NCBI GenBank assembly: GCA_963813725.1
Contig: CAWFAI010000004.1
Span: 1 to 64,000, forward strand
From: VGBV01 sp963813725
GTDB taxonomy: Bacteria; Actinomycetota; Thermoleophilia; Solirubrobacterales; 70-9
Length of the DNA stretch: 64,000 nt
Direction of reading: 5' to 3'
Shown here: positions 22,460-32,546 of the stretch, in pieces
Position numbering within the stretch: position 1 is the stretch's first letter
Layout of the letters: the number at the start of each line of letters is the position of its first letter
Translations under genes and position numbers: made by a program
The notes under the pieces: generated by a model
Seen by the model: the letters and a program-made list of their open reading frames with translations, nothing else
What the model was told of the DNA's origin: nothing
The model's database searches: none

Positions 22460-24115
22460 GTGGAAGCCGCCACGCGACGCCTGAAGCACTGGGGCTGGGG
22501 CTACGAGGACCAGCATCCCGACCGCGCCGCGCTGGAGGCGACGGCCAAGGCGATCGGTGAGCGGCTCGGCTTCGAGGTGGACCGGATCGAGGAGCCCGTG
22601 CCGCTGGACCGGGTCGAGCTGCCTGAGCCGCGGCTGCAGGCACCCTCGGAGCTCGAGGGGCTTTTTTCGGCCACCCGGTATGACCGCGTCGCGCACGCGC
22701 TCGGCAAGGCATACCGCGACGTCGTCCGCGGGTTCCGGGGCGAGTTCCCGAATCCGCCCGACCTGGTCGCCCATCCGGAGTCCGCCGAGGACCTCGACCT
22801 CGTCCTCTCGTTCGCCGACGAGGCCCGCGCCGCGGCGATCCCGTTCGGCGGCGGCACCAGCGTCGTCGGCGGCGTGGAGCCGCGGATCGCCGGGGAGTAC
22901 TCGGGCGTGGTCAGCATCGACCTGCGGCGGATGGACCGCGTGCTGGAGGTCGACGCGGTCTCGCGCGCGGCGCGGATTCAGGCGGGGGCGACCGGCCCGG
23001 TCTTGGAGGACCAGCTGCGCGAGCACGGGCTGACCCTGCGGCACTTTCCCCAGTCCTTCGAGTACTCGACCCTCGGCGGCTGGATCGCGACCCGGGCGGG
23101 AGGGCACTTCGCGACGCTCTACACCCACATCGACGACCTCGTCGAGTCCGTGCGGGCGCTGACGCCGGCGGGCGAGCGCGAGTGGGAGAGCCGCCGCCTG
23201 CCCGGCTCGGGCGCCGGGCCCAGCCCCGACCGCCTGCTGCTGGGCTCCGAAGGGATCCTCGGCGTCATCGCGGACGCCTGGGTGCGGGTGCAGGAGCGCC
23301 CGCGCTGGAAAGCGTCCTGCGGGGTGGCGTTCGAGGACTTCGCGGCGGGCGCCGAAGCGGTGCGGGAGCTGTCGCAGTCCGGGTTGCACCCCAGCAACTG
23401 CCGGCTGCTCGACCCCGAGGAATCCGCGGTCACGGCTGCCGGGCCGCCCGGAAAGGCGCTGCTGGTGCTGGGCTTCGAGTCGGCGCATCACCCGGTGGAC
23501 GAGTCGATGCGCCTGGCGCTGGACCTCGCCCGCGAGCACGGCGGCCAGCCCGGCGAGGTCCGCTCCCGAGGCCCCGAGGACGCCGAGCGCGCGCGAGACG
23601 ATTCCGACTCCGTCGGCGCCTGGCGTCAGGCCTTTCTGCACGCTCCTTACCTGCGCGACTCGCTGGTCGCCTGCGGGATCCTCTCGGACACCTTCGAGAC
23701 CGCGATCACCTGGGACCGCTTCGCCGACTTCCACGCCGAGGTGATGGAGGCCGCCCGCAAGGCGGTTGCCTCAGCGTGCGGGGGCCCGGCCGAGGGGCCC
23801 GGGGCGCCGCGGATCGGCTGCCGCTTCACGCACGTCTATCCGGACGGGCCGGCGCCCTACTACACCGTGCTCGCCAAGGCGCGCCGCGGCTCCGAGGTGG
23901 CCCAGTGGGACGAGATCAAGGCCGCTGTCTCGGACGCCGTGATCGATTGCGGCGGCACCATCACCCATCACCACGCCGTCGGCCGTGACCACCGTCCCTG
24001 GTATGACCGCCAGCGGCCCGACGCGTTTGCGGCGGCGCTGCGCGCCGCCAAGTCAGAGCTCGATCCGAGGGGCGTTCTGAACCCCGGCGTCCTGATCGAT
24101 CCGCTGCGCGACTGA
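22460..24115 (+). CDS. FAD-linked oxidase of the alkyldihydroxyacetone-phosphate synthase (AGPS) family
   Basis: Flavoprotein that, in known members, swaps the acyl chain of acyl-DHAP for a fatty alcohol to make the ether bond of ether lipids. The 551-residue protein opens with the AGPS-type RRLKHWGWGYEDQHP. The FAD-binding PCMH domain has IPFGGGTSVVGGVEP near 127 and FPQSFEYSTLGGWIATRAGG. The C-terminal half has the His-rich active site ITHHHAVGRDHRPWY near 500 and ends VLNPGVLIDP, typical of FAD_oxidase_C. Mycobacteria have similar proteins of unproved activity, so a related D-lactate-type oxidase is possible. The HHHxxGxxH motif and the upstream acyl-CoA reductase favour AGPS. Confidence 0.82.
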   Translation: MEAATRRLKHWGWGYEDQHPDRAALEATAKAIGERLGFEVDRIEEPVPLDRVELPEPRLQAPSELEGLFSATRYDRVAHALGKAYRDVVRGFRGEFPNPPDLVAHPESAEDLDLVLSFADEARAAAIPFGGGTSVVGGVEPRIAGEYSGVVSIDLRRMDRVLEVDAVSRAARIQAGATGPVLEDQLREHGLTLRHFPQSFEYSTLGGWIATRAGGHFATLYTHIDDLVESVRALTPAGEREWESRRLPGSGAGPSPDRLLLGSEGILGVIADAWVRVQERPRWKASCGVAFEDFAAGAEAVRELSQSGLHPSNCRLLDPEESAVTAAGPPGKALLVLGFESAHHPVDESMRLALDLAREHGGQPGEVRSRGPEDAERARDDSDSVGAWRQAFLHAPYLRDSLVACGILSDTFETAITWDRFADFHAEVMEAARKAVASACGGPAEGPGAPRIGCRFTHVYPDGPAPYYTVLAKARRGSEVAQWDEIKAAVSDAVIDCGGTITHHHAVGRDHRPWYDRQRPDAFAAALRAAKSELDPRGVLNPGVLIDPLRD

Positions 24116-24129
24116 GTCGGCCCGCCCCC

Positions 24130-24135
24130 TAACCT
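24130..24135 (+). promoter_or_regulatory. -10 box of the UbiA-family gene
   Basis: TAACCT, 10 nt before the ATG at 24146, leaving at most a few nucleotides of leader. Confidence 0.45.
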
Positions 24136-24145
24136 TGCCTCCCTT

Positions 24146-25096
24146 ATGGAGGGCACGACTCTCGAGCAGACCCCCCGGGTGAGCGAGGAGCCGACGGCTC
24201 CCACCGCGTCCCAGAAGCCCCGCCGCGGGCCAGTGCGCGCCGTGATCGTGGCCATGCGCCCGCAGGAGTGGGTCAAGAACCTGCTCGTGTTCGCGGGGCT
24301 GCTGTTCTCGGGCCAGTTCGACGAGGTCAACGCGGTCGTGGCCGCGACCGTCACCTTCCTCGCCTTCTGCGCGGTCGCCTCGGCCGGCTACCTGATCAAC
24401 GACGCCCACGACGTCGAGGAGGACCGCCAGCACCCGAAGAAGCGCTTCCGGCCGATCGCCGCGGGCGAGCTCAGCATCTCCACCGCGATCGCGCTCGCGA
24501 TCGGCCTCACCGTGGTCGGCCTGGCCGGCGCCACCGCGCTCGAGGGCCCGGCGGTCGGCGGGCTCGTGCTCGCCTACGGCATCGGCACGACGCTCTACTC
24601 CTACGTGCTCAAGCACGAGGTGATCCTCGACGTGATGACGATCGCGGGGCTGTTCGTGCTCCGCGTGCTGGCGGGCGCCGTCGCGGTCGACGCCGACGCC
24701 TCGGCCTACCTGCTGCTCTGCACGGGCATGGTCGCCCTCTTCCTCGGCTTCACCAAGCGCCGCCAGGAGGCGACCTCGGAGCTTCACTCGGGGACCGAGA
24801 GCCGGCCGGTGCTGGAGCACTACTCAATCCCCTTCCTCGACCAGATGGTGGCGATGGTGACCGCGGCGACGGTGATGAGCTACGCGATCTACTGCGTCAA
24901 CTCGCCGCTGATCGGCTCGAAGATGCTCGGCACTCTGCCCGCGGTCGTGTACGGGATCTTCCGCTACCTCTACCTGATCTACGACCGCAAGGACAGCCGC
25001 TCGACCGACGCGATCCTGCTGCAGGACAAGGGCATGATCGGCGCCGCCGTGGTCTGGGTGGCCTCGGCGATCATCCTGCTCGCCCTCTACAAGTAG
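24146..25096 (+). CDS. UbiA-family prenyltransferase, decaprenyl-phosphate phosphoribosyltransferase-like
   Basis: Membrane enzyme that probably joins a polyprenyl phosphate to a phosphoribosyl group, the first step to the arabinose donor of mycobacterial-type walls. The 316-residue protein has a 30-residue polar start, then MRPQEWVKNLLVFAGLLFSG, the DPPR-synthase hallmark. The first Asp motif is GYLINDAHDVEEDRQHP near residue 85, followed by KKRFRPIAAGELS. About eight hydrophobic helices follow. Other UbiA enzymes share the Asp motif, but RPxxWVKN and KRFRPIAAG are closest to the DPPR synthase branch. No arabinogalactan genes are in this window, so the role stays inferred. Confidence 0.8.
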   Translation: MEGTTLEQTPRVSEEPTAPTASQKPRRGPVRAVIVAMRPQEWVKNLLVFAGLLFSGQFDEVNAVVAATVTFLAFCAVASAGYLINDAHDVEEDRQHPKKRFRPIAAGELSISTAIALAIGLTVVGLAGATALEGPAVGGLVLAYGIGTTLYSYVLKHEVILDVMTIAGLFVLRVLAGAVAVDADASAYLLLCTGMVALFLGFTKRRQEATSELHSGTESRPVLEHYSIPFLDQMVAMVTAATVMSYAIYCVNSPLIGSKMLGTLPAVVYGIFRYLYLIYDRKDSRSTDAILLQDKGMIGAAVVWVASAIILLALYK

Positions 25097-25121
25097 GTGA
25101 CTGGCCGGTCAGCCAGCGCGA

Positions 25122-25127
25122 TAGTGT
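25122..25127 (+). promoter_or_regulatory. -10 box of the acyl-CoA dehydrogenase at 25135 (leaderless type)
   Basis: TAGTGT, 7 nt before the GTG at 25135. Confidence 0.5.
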
Positions 25128-25134
25128 GCGCAGC

Positions 25135-26274
25135 GTGGACCTGTCGCTGACCGAGTCCGAGGCCACCTTCCGCGACGAGGTGAGGAGCTGGCTGCAGGAG
25201 AACCACCCCGGTCCCGCGCCCGAGGGAGACGACCAGGCCGAGTTCGAGTTCCGCCGCGCCTGGCAGAAGAAGCTGCACGAGGCCGGCTGGGCCGGCCTCT
25301 CGTGGCCAGAGGAGTTCGGAGGCAAGGGCGCGACGCTGATCGAGCAGGCGATCTTCAACGAGGAGCTGGCCAAGCAGCGCGTCCCAGCCCCCGCCAACGT
25401 GCTCGGCCTGGTGATGGGCGGGCCGGTCGTGATCGCCCACGGGACGAACGAGCAGAAGGAGCGTTGGCTGGAGCCGATCCTCTCCGGCGAGGAGATCTGG
25501 TGCCAGGGCTTCTCGGAGCCCGAGTCGGGTTCGGACCTGGCCTCGCTCAAGAGCAGGGCGGTGAAGTCGAACGGCTCCTGGAAGGTCACGGGGCAGAAGG
25601 TCTGGACCACCTATGCGCACGAGGCGAAGTTCTGCATGCTGCTCGCGCGCACGGACGCCGACGCCCCCAAGCACAAGGGCATCACCTACTTCATCCTCGA
25701 CATGGACCAGCCCGGCGTCGAGGTGCGGCCGCTGCGCCAGATCACCGGCGAGGCGGAGTTCAACGAGATCTTCATGGAGGAGGCCGAGATCCCTGACGAG
25801 AACGTCGTGGGCGAGGTCGGCGGGGGGTGGCAGGTCGCGATCACGACCCTGATGTTCGAGCGCGCCGGGCTGGGCGCCGTCGCCGTCGTCGGCCTTCGCC
25901 GGACTCTGGAGGACCTGATCGCGCTGGTCCGGGAGCGTGGGCTCGAGCACGACCCGCTGATCCGCCAGCGCATCGCCGAGTTCCAGATCGGGATCGAGGC
26001 CATGCGGCTGGGCTCCCTGCGAACCCTGACCGCGACGATGAAGACCGGCATCCCCGGGCCCGAGGGCTCGCTCGGCAAGTGGCAGTGGGCCAAGTACAAC
26101 CAGGCGATGACCGAGCTGGCGAGCGAGGTCGCGGGCCCCGAGGGCGTCACCGTCGGCACCGACGCCAGCTACCGCTTCCTGCGCAGTCGCGCCAACTCGA
26201 TCGAGGGCGGCACCACCGAGGTGCTGCAGAACATCATCGCCGAGCGAGTCCTCGGCCTTCCGAGGCTGCGGTGA
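25135..26274 (+). CDS. Acyl-CoA dehydrogenase, large-subunit type
   Basis: FAD enzyme that introduces the alpha,beta double bond in an acyl-CoA. GTG at 25135 gives 379 residues starting VDLSLTESEATFRDEVRSWL. Family blocks seen: GWAGLSWPEEFGGKGATLIE, the FAD/substrate segment WCQGFSEPESGSDLASLKSR, KVWTTYAHEAKFCMLLART, and the C-terminal NSIEGGTTEVLQNIIAERVL. The next gene, 4 nt later, is a second, more divergent acyl-CoA dehydrogenase. Such pairs in steroid-degrading actinobacteria (FadE heterotetramers) act together, one chain keeping the catalytic Glu. That pairing is inferred from order; substrate is unknown. Confidence 0.92.
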   Translation: MDLSLTESEATFRDEVRSWLQENHPGPAPEGDDQAEFEFRRAWQKKLHEAGWAGLSWPEEFGGKGATLIEQAIFNEELAKQRVPAPANVLGLVMGGPVVIAHGTNEQKERWLEPILSGEEIWCQGFSEPESGSDLASLKSRAVKSNGSWKVTGQKVWTTYAHEAKFCMLLARTDADAPKHKGITYFILDMDQPGVEVRPLRQITGEAEFNEIFMEEAEIPDENVVGEVGGGWQVAITTLMFERAGLGAVAVVGLRRTLEDLIALVRERGLEHDPLIRQRIAEFQIGIEAMRLGSLRTLTATMKTGIPGPEGSLGKWQWAKYNQAMTELASEVAGPEGVTVGTDASYRFLRSRANSIEGGTTEVLQNIIAERVLGLPRLR

Positions 26275-26278
26275 TCCG

Positions 26279-27305
26279 ATGAACTTCGACCTCTCCGACG
26301 AGCAGCGCGAGATCAAGGACACCGCGAAGCAGTTCTTCGCCGACCGGTTCAAGGCCGAGAAGGTGCGTCGAGCTTGCCGAGGCCCGCTCCTACGACGACG
26401 CCCTCACGAAGCAGATGGCCGAACTCGGCTGGCCGGGCATCGCCATCTCAGAGGACGACGGCGGCCAGGGCCTAGGCCTAATCGAGCTCGTGGTGATGCT
26501 GGAGGAGTCCGGGTTCGCCTGCGCCCCGAGCCCGTTGCTGGGCACGGCCGGGGCCGCGCTTGTCATCTCCGCCGCCGGGTCCGACGAGCAGCGCGCCGAG
26601 TGGCTGCCGAGGCTCGCCTCGGGCGAGGCCACGGGGGCCTTCGGCGGCGTCGGGCCCAACGGCGATTCGACCCTGTTCTGCGACCTGCCGACGGCGGACG
26701 TAGCCGTCGTCTTCGACGGCGAGGGGGCGCTGCTCGCGCCCGCCTCCGAGCTCGACGCCGAGGCGGTGCAGACGATCGACGCCACCCGGACCTACGCGAC
26801 CGTCTCGGCCCCGGCGGGCGACCGCCTCCCGGGCGATGTCGACTCGGGCCGCGACAGGCTGGCGGTGGCGATCGCCGCCGAGCTGACCGGGATCGGGCAG
26901 CGGGCGATGGAGATGGCGGTCGAGTACGCGCGCGAGCGCAAGCAGTTCGACCGCCCGATCGGCTCCTACCAGGCCGTCTCCCACCGCTGCGCGGCGATGC
27001 TGCTGGGCGTGGAGGAATCGCGCTCGCTCACCTACTACGCCTCGTGGACCGCCGACTCCGAGCCGGAGTCGCTGCCGATGGCCGCGGCGATGGCGAGCGC
27101 ACGCGCGTCGGACTCCGCCTGGGAGACGGCCTCCTCGGCGCTCCAGGTCTTCGGCGGCATCGGCTTCACCTGGGAGCACGACCTGCAGTTCTGGCTGAAG
27201 CGCTCGCGCGTCGCCGGGCGGATGCTCGGCAGCCCGCGCGAGCATCGCGACCGCGTCGCCGAGCTGGTCGGCTTGGGCGCCGGCGAACCTGCGGGCGTCG
27301 CCTGA
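26279..27305 (+). CDS. Acyl-CoA dehydrogenase, second subunit of a pair, one frame break
   Basis: Partner of the preceding dehydrogenase. ATG at 26279 starts MNFDLSDEQREIKDTAKQFF. Near 26364 one extra base breaks the frame: removing it from gtgcgtcgag gives V-R-E-L-A-E-A-R-S-Y-D-D-A-L. The rest is intact: MAELGWPGIAISEDDGGQG, CAPSPLLGTAGAALVIS, RKQFDRPIGSYQAVSH (the family's RxQFxxPI motif) and LQVFGGIGFTWEHDLQFW. Length is about 341 residues. The middle beta domain is shorter and more degenerate than in the upstream gene, which is usual for the beta chain of FadE pairs. Confidence 0.87.
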
Positions 27306-27309
27306 GGCA

Positions 27310-27327
27310 ACGCCCCGGGAACTGCCG
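27310..27327. terminator. Small GC hairpin between convergent genes
   Basis: CCCGG and CCGGG arms around GAACTG in the 30-bp gap between the acyl-CoA dehydrogenase and the opposing small gene. There is no T run, so any terminator role is weakly supported. Confidence 0.2.
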
Positions 27328-27335
27328 GGCCGGCC

Positions 27336-27629
27336 CTAGGGCAGGATCTCGGGTTCGCTGACCGCCTTCAGCTCGCCCCTGAGCTGGAAGTGGATGTCCA
27401 CGGTGTCGTGGCGCCCGTAGCTGCCGAACAGGCCCAGCGCCATCGCCAGCCAGCGCCCGCCGCTGACCTGCTCCTTCATCAGCGGGCGGCTGAACAGGAT
27501 CTCGTTGCCGCGCAGCGTGTAATCGGCGCCCTCGGCCTGCTCGGTGCCGTTGACGAACACCTTGATCGGCGGCTCCGCCCCGGCGGGCAGCCGCACCCGC
27601 CTGCCGGCCTCGACGCTCTCGCTCGCCAT
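27336..27629 (-). CDS. Conserved hypothetical protein, 97 residues
   Basis: Function unknown. ATG at 27629 is supported by a TAACCT box 8 nt upstream. The protein is soluble and beta-rich by eye: RVRLPAGAEPPIKVFVNGTE, ADYTLRGNEILFSRPL, then RWLAMALGLFGSYGRHDTVD. The phrase VNGTEQAEGADYTL resembles a carbohydrate-binding or fibronectin-like edge, but I cannot assign a family. No Cys is present. It is alone on the - strand between the convergent dehydrogenase and a secreted-protein gene. Confidence 0.6.
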   Translation of the reverse strand: MASESVEAGRRVRLPAGAEPPIKVFVNGTEQAEGADYTLRGNEILFSRPLMKEQVSGGRWLAMALGLFGSYGRHDTVDIHFQLRGELKAVSEPEILP

Positions 27630-27637
27630 CGGCTCGC

Positions 27638-27643
27638 AGGTTA
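27638..27643 (-). promoter_or_regulatory. -10 box of the gene at 27629 (leaderless type)
   Basis: TAACCT on the - strand, 8 nt before the ATG at 27629. Confidence 0.5.
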
Positions 27644-27663
27644 GTCGGCACCTCCAGCGGCTG

Positions 27664-28594
27664 CTAGAGGCAAATGCCGGTGGAGCTGAGGGTGCCGGGT
27701 TCGCTGCCGAGGTTGAAGGCGGAGGCCGCTCGGGCGCCGCCAGATTGCGCCGAGGCGGTCGGGACCGCGACCTGGCTGGCGGCGCTGGGGTTGCTGAACC
27801 CCCCGCCGACCAGCTTGCGCTTGCCCGGGCATACCGGGGCGAGCGCCGTGGCCTCAGGGTTGGCCGTGCCGCCGGGCAGCTCGGCCGTCGCGGCGGAGAC
27901 CACGGGCGCCTTGCCGCCGCGTACGCAGTAGGCGTAGGAGGTGGCTGTACGGCTGACCGTCCCTATGTTCAAGGCGGAGGACTGCCAGCTAGCAAGGCCG
28001 ATCGGGCTGCTCTGCAGGACGACGGGAAAGCTCGTCGGGGTCCCCAGATTCGGCGCCGGCGCGACCGAGAAGCCGCCGCCGAGGAGCCTGCGGGTGGACG
28101 GACAGACCGACGTCGCTGTGACGGTCTCCATGTTCCCGCCCGAGACTCCGGTCGCCTTCACCTCGAGCACCGAGAGCTGCTTCTTTCTCTTCTTTCCCGT
28201 CTTCTTCGACCTGGTCAGCTTGGGATAGCGGCACTGGACGCTCGCCGTCACGGCCAGGTTGGGCCCGGCGACCCCGTTGTCGCTCGCGCCCGGCGGCGAC
28301 GACCCAGGCTTTGGTGCCGCTGCGCCTCGACTCGTAGATGACGTTGAAGTCGGTGACCCCGCTGACACCGCGCGAGACGGGACTGGTGAATCCGCCGCCG
28401 ACCGCGAGCGTGCCCTTCGGGCACCTGGCCACCGCGGTGGCCAGCTGGCCGTTGGCCGTCGTGGCGACCGTCGCCGTACGCGTGACCACGGCGGGCGCCT
28501 TCGGCTTCTTCTTGCTGCCCTTCTTGGCCTCGGCCGGCGACGCGGCCAACAGGGTCAAGGCCGCAGCGGCAGCGAGGACCGCTTCCGTGCGCAT
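27664..28594 (-). CDS. Secreted protein with repeated Cys-Pro/GGGF modules, one frame break
   Basis: Exported protein of unknown function. ATG at 28594 starts a signal peptide (VLAAAAALTLLAASPAEA) followed by a Lys-rich stretch. Three modules follow, each with a Cys-Pro and a GGGF: CPKGTLAVGGGFTSP, CPSTRRLLGGGFSVAP and CPGKRKLVGGGFSNPS. Each is followed by a beta-like segment (VIYESRRSGTKAWVV, VVLQSSPIGLASWQS, FNLGSEPG). The frame breaks near 28288 between module 1 and the next segment: WVVAAG joins ASDNGVAGPNLAVTASVQC. Length is about 310 residues. The repeat looks like a small extracellular domain; I know no named family for it. Confidence 0.65.
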
Positions 28595-28600
28595 GGCGCG

Positions 28601-28606
28601 AGCGTA
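28601..28606 (-). promoter_or_regulatory. -10 box of the secreted-protein gene at 28594 (leaderless type)
   Basis: TACGCT on the - strand, 6 nt before the ATG at 28594. Confidence 0.5.
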
Positions 28607-28622
28607 GCGGCCGCCGGCGGTC

Positions 28623-28973
28623 CTAGCTGCCGGCGAGGGCCTCGCGCAGCTCCTCGAACGCCTCGTCGAGGGTGTCGGCGTCCAGCGCCTCGCGGTTGAT
28701 GCCGCCGCGGTAGGCGATCACGGCACCGTCGCCCATCACGTCGACGCCCGCCTCGGCACCGCCGAAGAAGCGGTCGGCGCCGATCTCGATGCGCGCCTGC
28801 ACGCGCACGTCTGGCGTGAACTCCCGCAGCATGCTGACGGTGCCCAGGCGGCCCTCGCGCAGGGCGACGTCGACGCGGTCGCGGGCGTGCTCGAGCGCCT
28901 CGTCGAGGGTGTCGAACTTGCCCTTGGTCACCTCCGAGCCGTGGCGCTCTGTGACGCGCCAGCGCCTGGCCAT
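28623..28973 (-). CDS. Conserved hypothetical protein, 116 residues
   Basis: Soluble protein of unknown function. ATG at 28973 starts MARRWRVTERHGSEVTKGKF, a basic strand-turn-strand opening. An acidic helix TLDEALEHARDRVDVALREG follows, then strands VRVQARIEIGADRFFGG and VDVMGDGAVIAYRGG, and a closing helix DTLDEAFEELREAL. The start of the reading resembles small DUF2188-like proteins, but the rest does not, so I leave it unassigned. It begins 13 nt after the citrate synthase stop and is probably transcribed with it. Confidence 0.65.
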   Translation of the reverse strand: MARRWRVTERHGSEVTKGKFDTLDEALEHARDRVDVALREGRLGTVSMLREFTPDVRVQARIEIGADRFFGGAEAGVDVMGDGAVIAYRGGINREALDADTLDEAFEELREALAGS

Positions 28974-28986
28974 CGGCAGCTCGGGG

Positions 28987-30432
<1,446 letters not shown>

Positions 30433-30536
30433 CGAGCACCTCCTCTAGCTGGGGATCGCCGGTTCGCCAGTATCTCACGCCCGCCGATCCGGCCTGCGTC
30501 CTGCTCGTGAACGCGCGCGGGCGATTCTGCTAGGGC

Positions 30537-31463
30537 TCAGTCGATCTCGAACTGCGTGATCCGCCTGAAGTCGGCCAGGCGCTGGGCGATCTCCTGCATG
30601 GTCAGTGTGCTGACCCTCCCGGTCCCGAAGTCCTCGACGTTGAACGAGGCGAGCACGGAGCCGTACGCCATCGCCTGGCGCAACACCGCCGGATCGCTGA
30701 TCGGGGCCCCCGCCGCGCGGCGGTTGTCCAGATAGCCCAGGAACCCGCCGGCGAAGCTGTCACCCGCCCCGGTCGGGTCGCGGACGTCCTCGAGCAGATA
30801 GCCGGGGATCGCGAAGAACTCGCCGTCGGTGAACAGCGCCGCGCCATACTCACCGCGTTTTGCCACCGCCACCGAGGGGCCCATGCCCATCACGGCGCGC
30901 GCTGCCCGCGCCAGGTTGGGCTCGCCGGTCAGCATGCGGATCTCGGCGTCGTTCAGCAGCACGCAGTCGGTCTCGGCGATCGCTGCGCCCAGGGCCTCCC
31001 GCTCGGTGTCGATCCAGAGGTTCATCGAGTCGAGCGCGGCGAACGCGGCGCCTGTGCACTCGGCGCGCACGCGGCGCTGCAGGTCGGGCTGGATGTTGCC
31101 CAGGAACAGCATCTCGGAGCGCCGCGAGGCCTCCGAGAGCTTCGGGTCGAACTCGGCGAACACGTTGAGCCGGGTGTCGTCGGTGTGGGCGACGTTCATG
31201 TCGTAGTCGTAGTGGCCCTTCCAGAAGAAGGTCTCGCCGCCCTCGACGCGCTCGATGTCCTCGGTGATCACGCCCCTGCCCTCCAGCACCGAGAGCTGCT
31301 CCGGTCCGAAGTCGTCGCCCACCGGGCCCACCACCCGGACCTCGGTGAAGAAGCTCGCCGCGAGGCTGAAGTGGACCGCCGATCCGCCCAGCATCCGCTC
31401 GCGCTCGCCGAACGGCGTGCGCACCGAATCGAATGCGATTGAACCGACGACTGTTAGGGACAT
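30537..31463 (-). CDS. PfkB-family sugar/nucleoside kinase
   Basis: Phosphorylates a sugar, nucleoside or similar alcohol with ATP. The 308-residue protein starts MSLTVVGSIAFDSVRTPFGE, then LGGSAVHFSLAASFF, a variant of PfkB signature 1. Signature 2 is DVRDPTGAGDSFAGGFLGYL with the catalytic Asp in GAGDS. AVAKRGEYGAALF is the usual nucleotide-side strand. The FWKGHYDYDMN region and short length resemble actinobacterial adenosine/ribokinase-like proteins, but the substrate cannot be read. It lies about 100 nt downstream of nothing else on its strand and upstream of gltA, so it may be separate. Confidence 0.85.
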   Translation of the reverse strand: MSLTVVGSIAFDSVRTPFGERERMLGGSAVHFSLAASFFTEVRVVGPVGDDFGPEQLSVLEGRGVITEDIERVEGGETFFWKGHYDYDMNVAHTDDTRLNVFAEFDPKLSEASRRSEMLFLGNIQPDLQRRVRAECTGAAFAALDSMNLWIDTEREALGAAIAETDCVLLNDAEIRMLTGEPNLARAARAVMGMGPSVAVAKRGEYGAALFTDGEFFAIPGYLLEDVRDPTGAGDSFAGGFLGYLDNRRAAGAPISDPAVLRQAMAYGSVLASFNVEDFGTGRVSTLTMQEIAQRLADFRRITQFEID

Positions 31464-31598
31464 TTCTCTGTTCGGATCAGGGTTGCCAGGGCGCTGGCGC
31501 CCTCACCCGGCACGGCCGCAGGCATAGCCGAGGACGTGGCCGGGGTATGTTGGAGGAGATGCGGGTTTATGTCGCCCGGTAGGTAACGTCCCGCCCGC
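31464..31598. other. Divergent intergenic region
   Basis: 135 bases between the PfkB kinase and the quinone-type oxidoreductase. It holds the + strand TAACGT box at 31584-31589. No clear promoter is seen for the kinase, and no gene. Confidence 0.4.
31584..31589 (+). promoter_or_regulatory. -10 box of the oxidoreductase at 31599 (leaderless type)
   Basis: TAACGT, 9 nt before the GTG at 31599. Confidence 0.45.
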
Positions 31599-32546
31599 GT
31601 GAAGGCTATTCAGATCGAGGAATTCGGGGGCCCCGAGCAGATGAAGCTCGTCGACCTGCCCGACCCGGAGGCGGGCGACGGCATGGTCGTCGTGGACGTG
31701 GCGCGCTCGGGGATCAACTTCGCCGACACGCACTCGATCCGCAACGACTACCTCTCCGAGCAGACCCTGCCGTTGATTCCAGGCGCCGAGGTGAGCGGCA
31801 CGACGCAGGAGGGCAAGCGGGTCGCGGCGATGCTCGGGAACGGCGGCTACGCGCAGAAGGTCGCCGTCCCCGAGGCGTTCCTGGTGCCGATTCCCGACGA
31901 GGTGAACGACGACCAGGCGGCCGGCCTGCTGCTGCAGGGGGCCACGGCTCACTCGCTGCTGCACTACTGCGCCCGCGTGCGCGAGGGTGAGACGGTCGTC
32001 GTCGAGGCGGCCGCGGGCGGCACCGGCAGCCTCGCGGTGCAGCTCGCAAAGCGGGCCGGGGCCAAGGTCGTCGCCCTGGCCTCGAGCGAGGAGAAGCGAG
32101 ACCTGGCGGCCCGGCTCGGGGCCGACGCGACCGCGGACTCACGGGCCGAGGACCTGACGGGCGCGATCATCGAGGCGAACGGCGGAGAGAAGGTGGACGT
32201 GGTGCTGCACATGAGCGGCACCGGCTTCGAGGCCGAGCTCAAGTCCCTCGACGCGCTGGGGAGGATCGTCGTCTTCGGGAACGCCGCCCGCCACCCCAAC
32301 CAGGTCGAGACGAACTACCTGCTGCAGACGTCCAAGTCGGTCATCGGCTTCTGGCTGATCCCCCTGATCGTCAAGCGACGCGACGTGCTCTCGGCCGCGA
32401 TCACCGAGCTGCTCGGCGCGGTCGCCGCGGGCGAGCTCGAGGTCGTCATCGGCGAGGTCTATCCGCTCAGCAAGGCCGCGAAGGCCCATGAGGACATGCA
32501 GGAGCGCCGCAGCACCGGCAAGCTTCTGCTCGATCCGTCGAAGTGA
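31599..32546 (+). CDS. Quinone-oxidoreductase-type medium-chain dehydrogenase
   Basis: NADPH-dependent reductase of the zinc-free MDR superfamily. GTG at 31599 gives 315 residues. The N-terminal GroES-like fold shows GPEQMKLVDLPDPEAG, ARSGINFADTHSIRNDYL and LIPGAEVSG. The cofactor domain has VVVEAAAGGTGSLAVQLAKR, matching the AxxGGxG loop, and KVVALASSEEKRDLAARLGA, suggesting NADPH. Zinc-binding Cys residues of alcohol dehydrogenases are missing. The C-terminus ends RRSTGKLLLDP, typical of QOR-like enzymes. It overlaps the helicase gene by 4 nt (GTGA), so the two are coupled. Confidence 0.88.
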   Translation: MKAIQIEEFGGPEQMKLVDLPDPEAGDGMVVVDVARSGINFADTHSIRNDYLSEQTLPLIPGAEVSGTTQEGKRVAAMLGNGGYAQKVAVPEAFLVPIPDEVNDDQAAGLLLQGATAHSLLHYCARVREGETVVVEAAAGGTGSLAVQLAKRAGAKVVALASSEEKRDLAARLGADATADSRAEDLTGAIIEANGGEKVDVVLHMSGTGFEAELKSLDALGRIVVFGNAARHPNQVETNYLLQTSKSVIGFWLIPLIVKRRDVLSAAITELLGAVAAGELEVVIGEVYPLSKAAKAHEDMQERRSTGKLLLDPSK

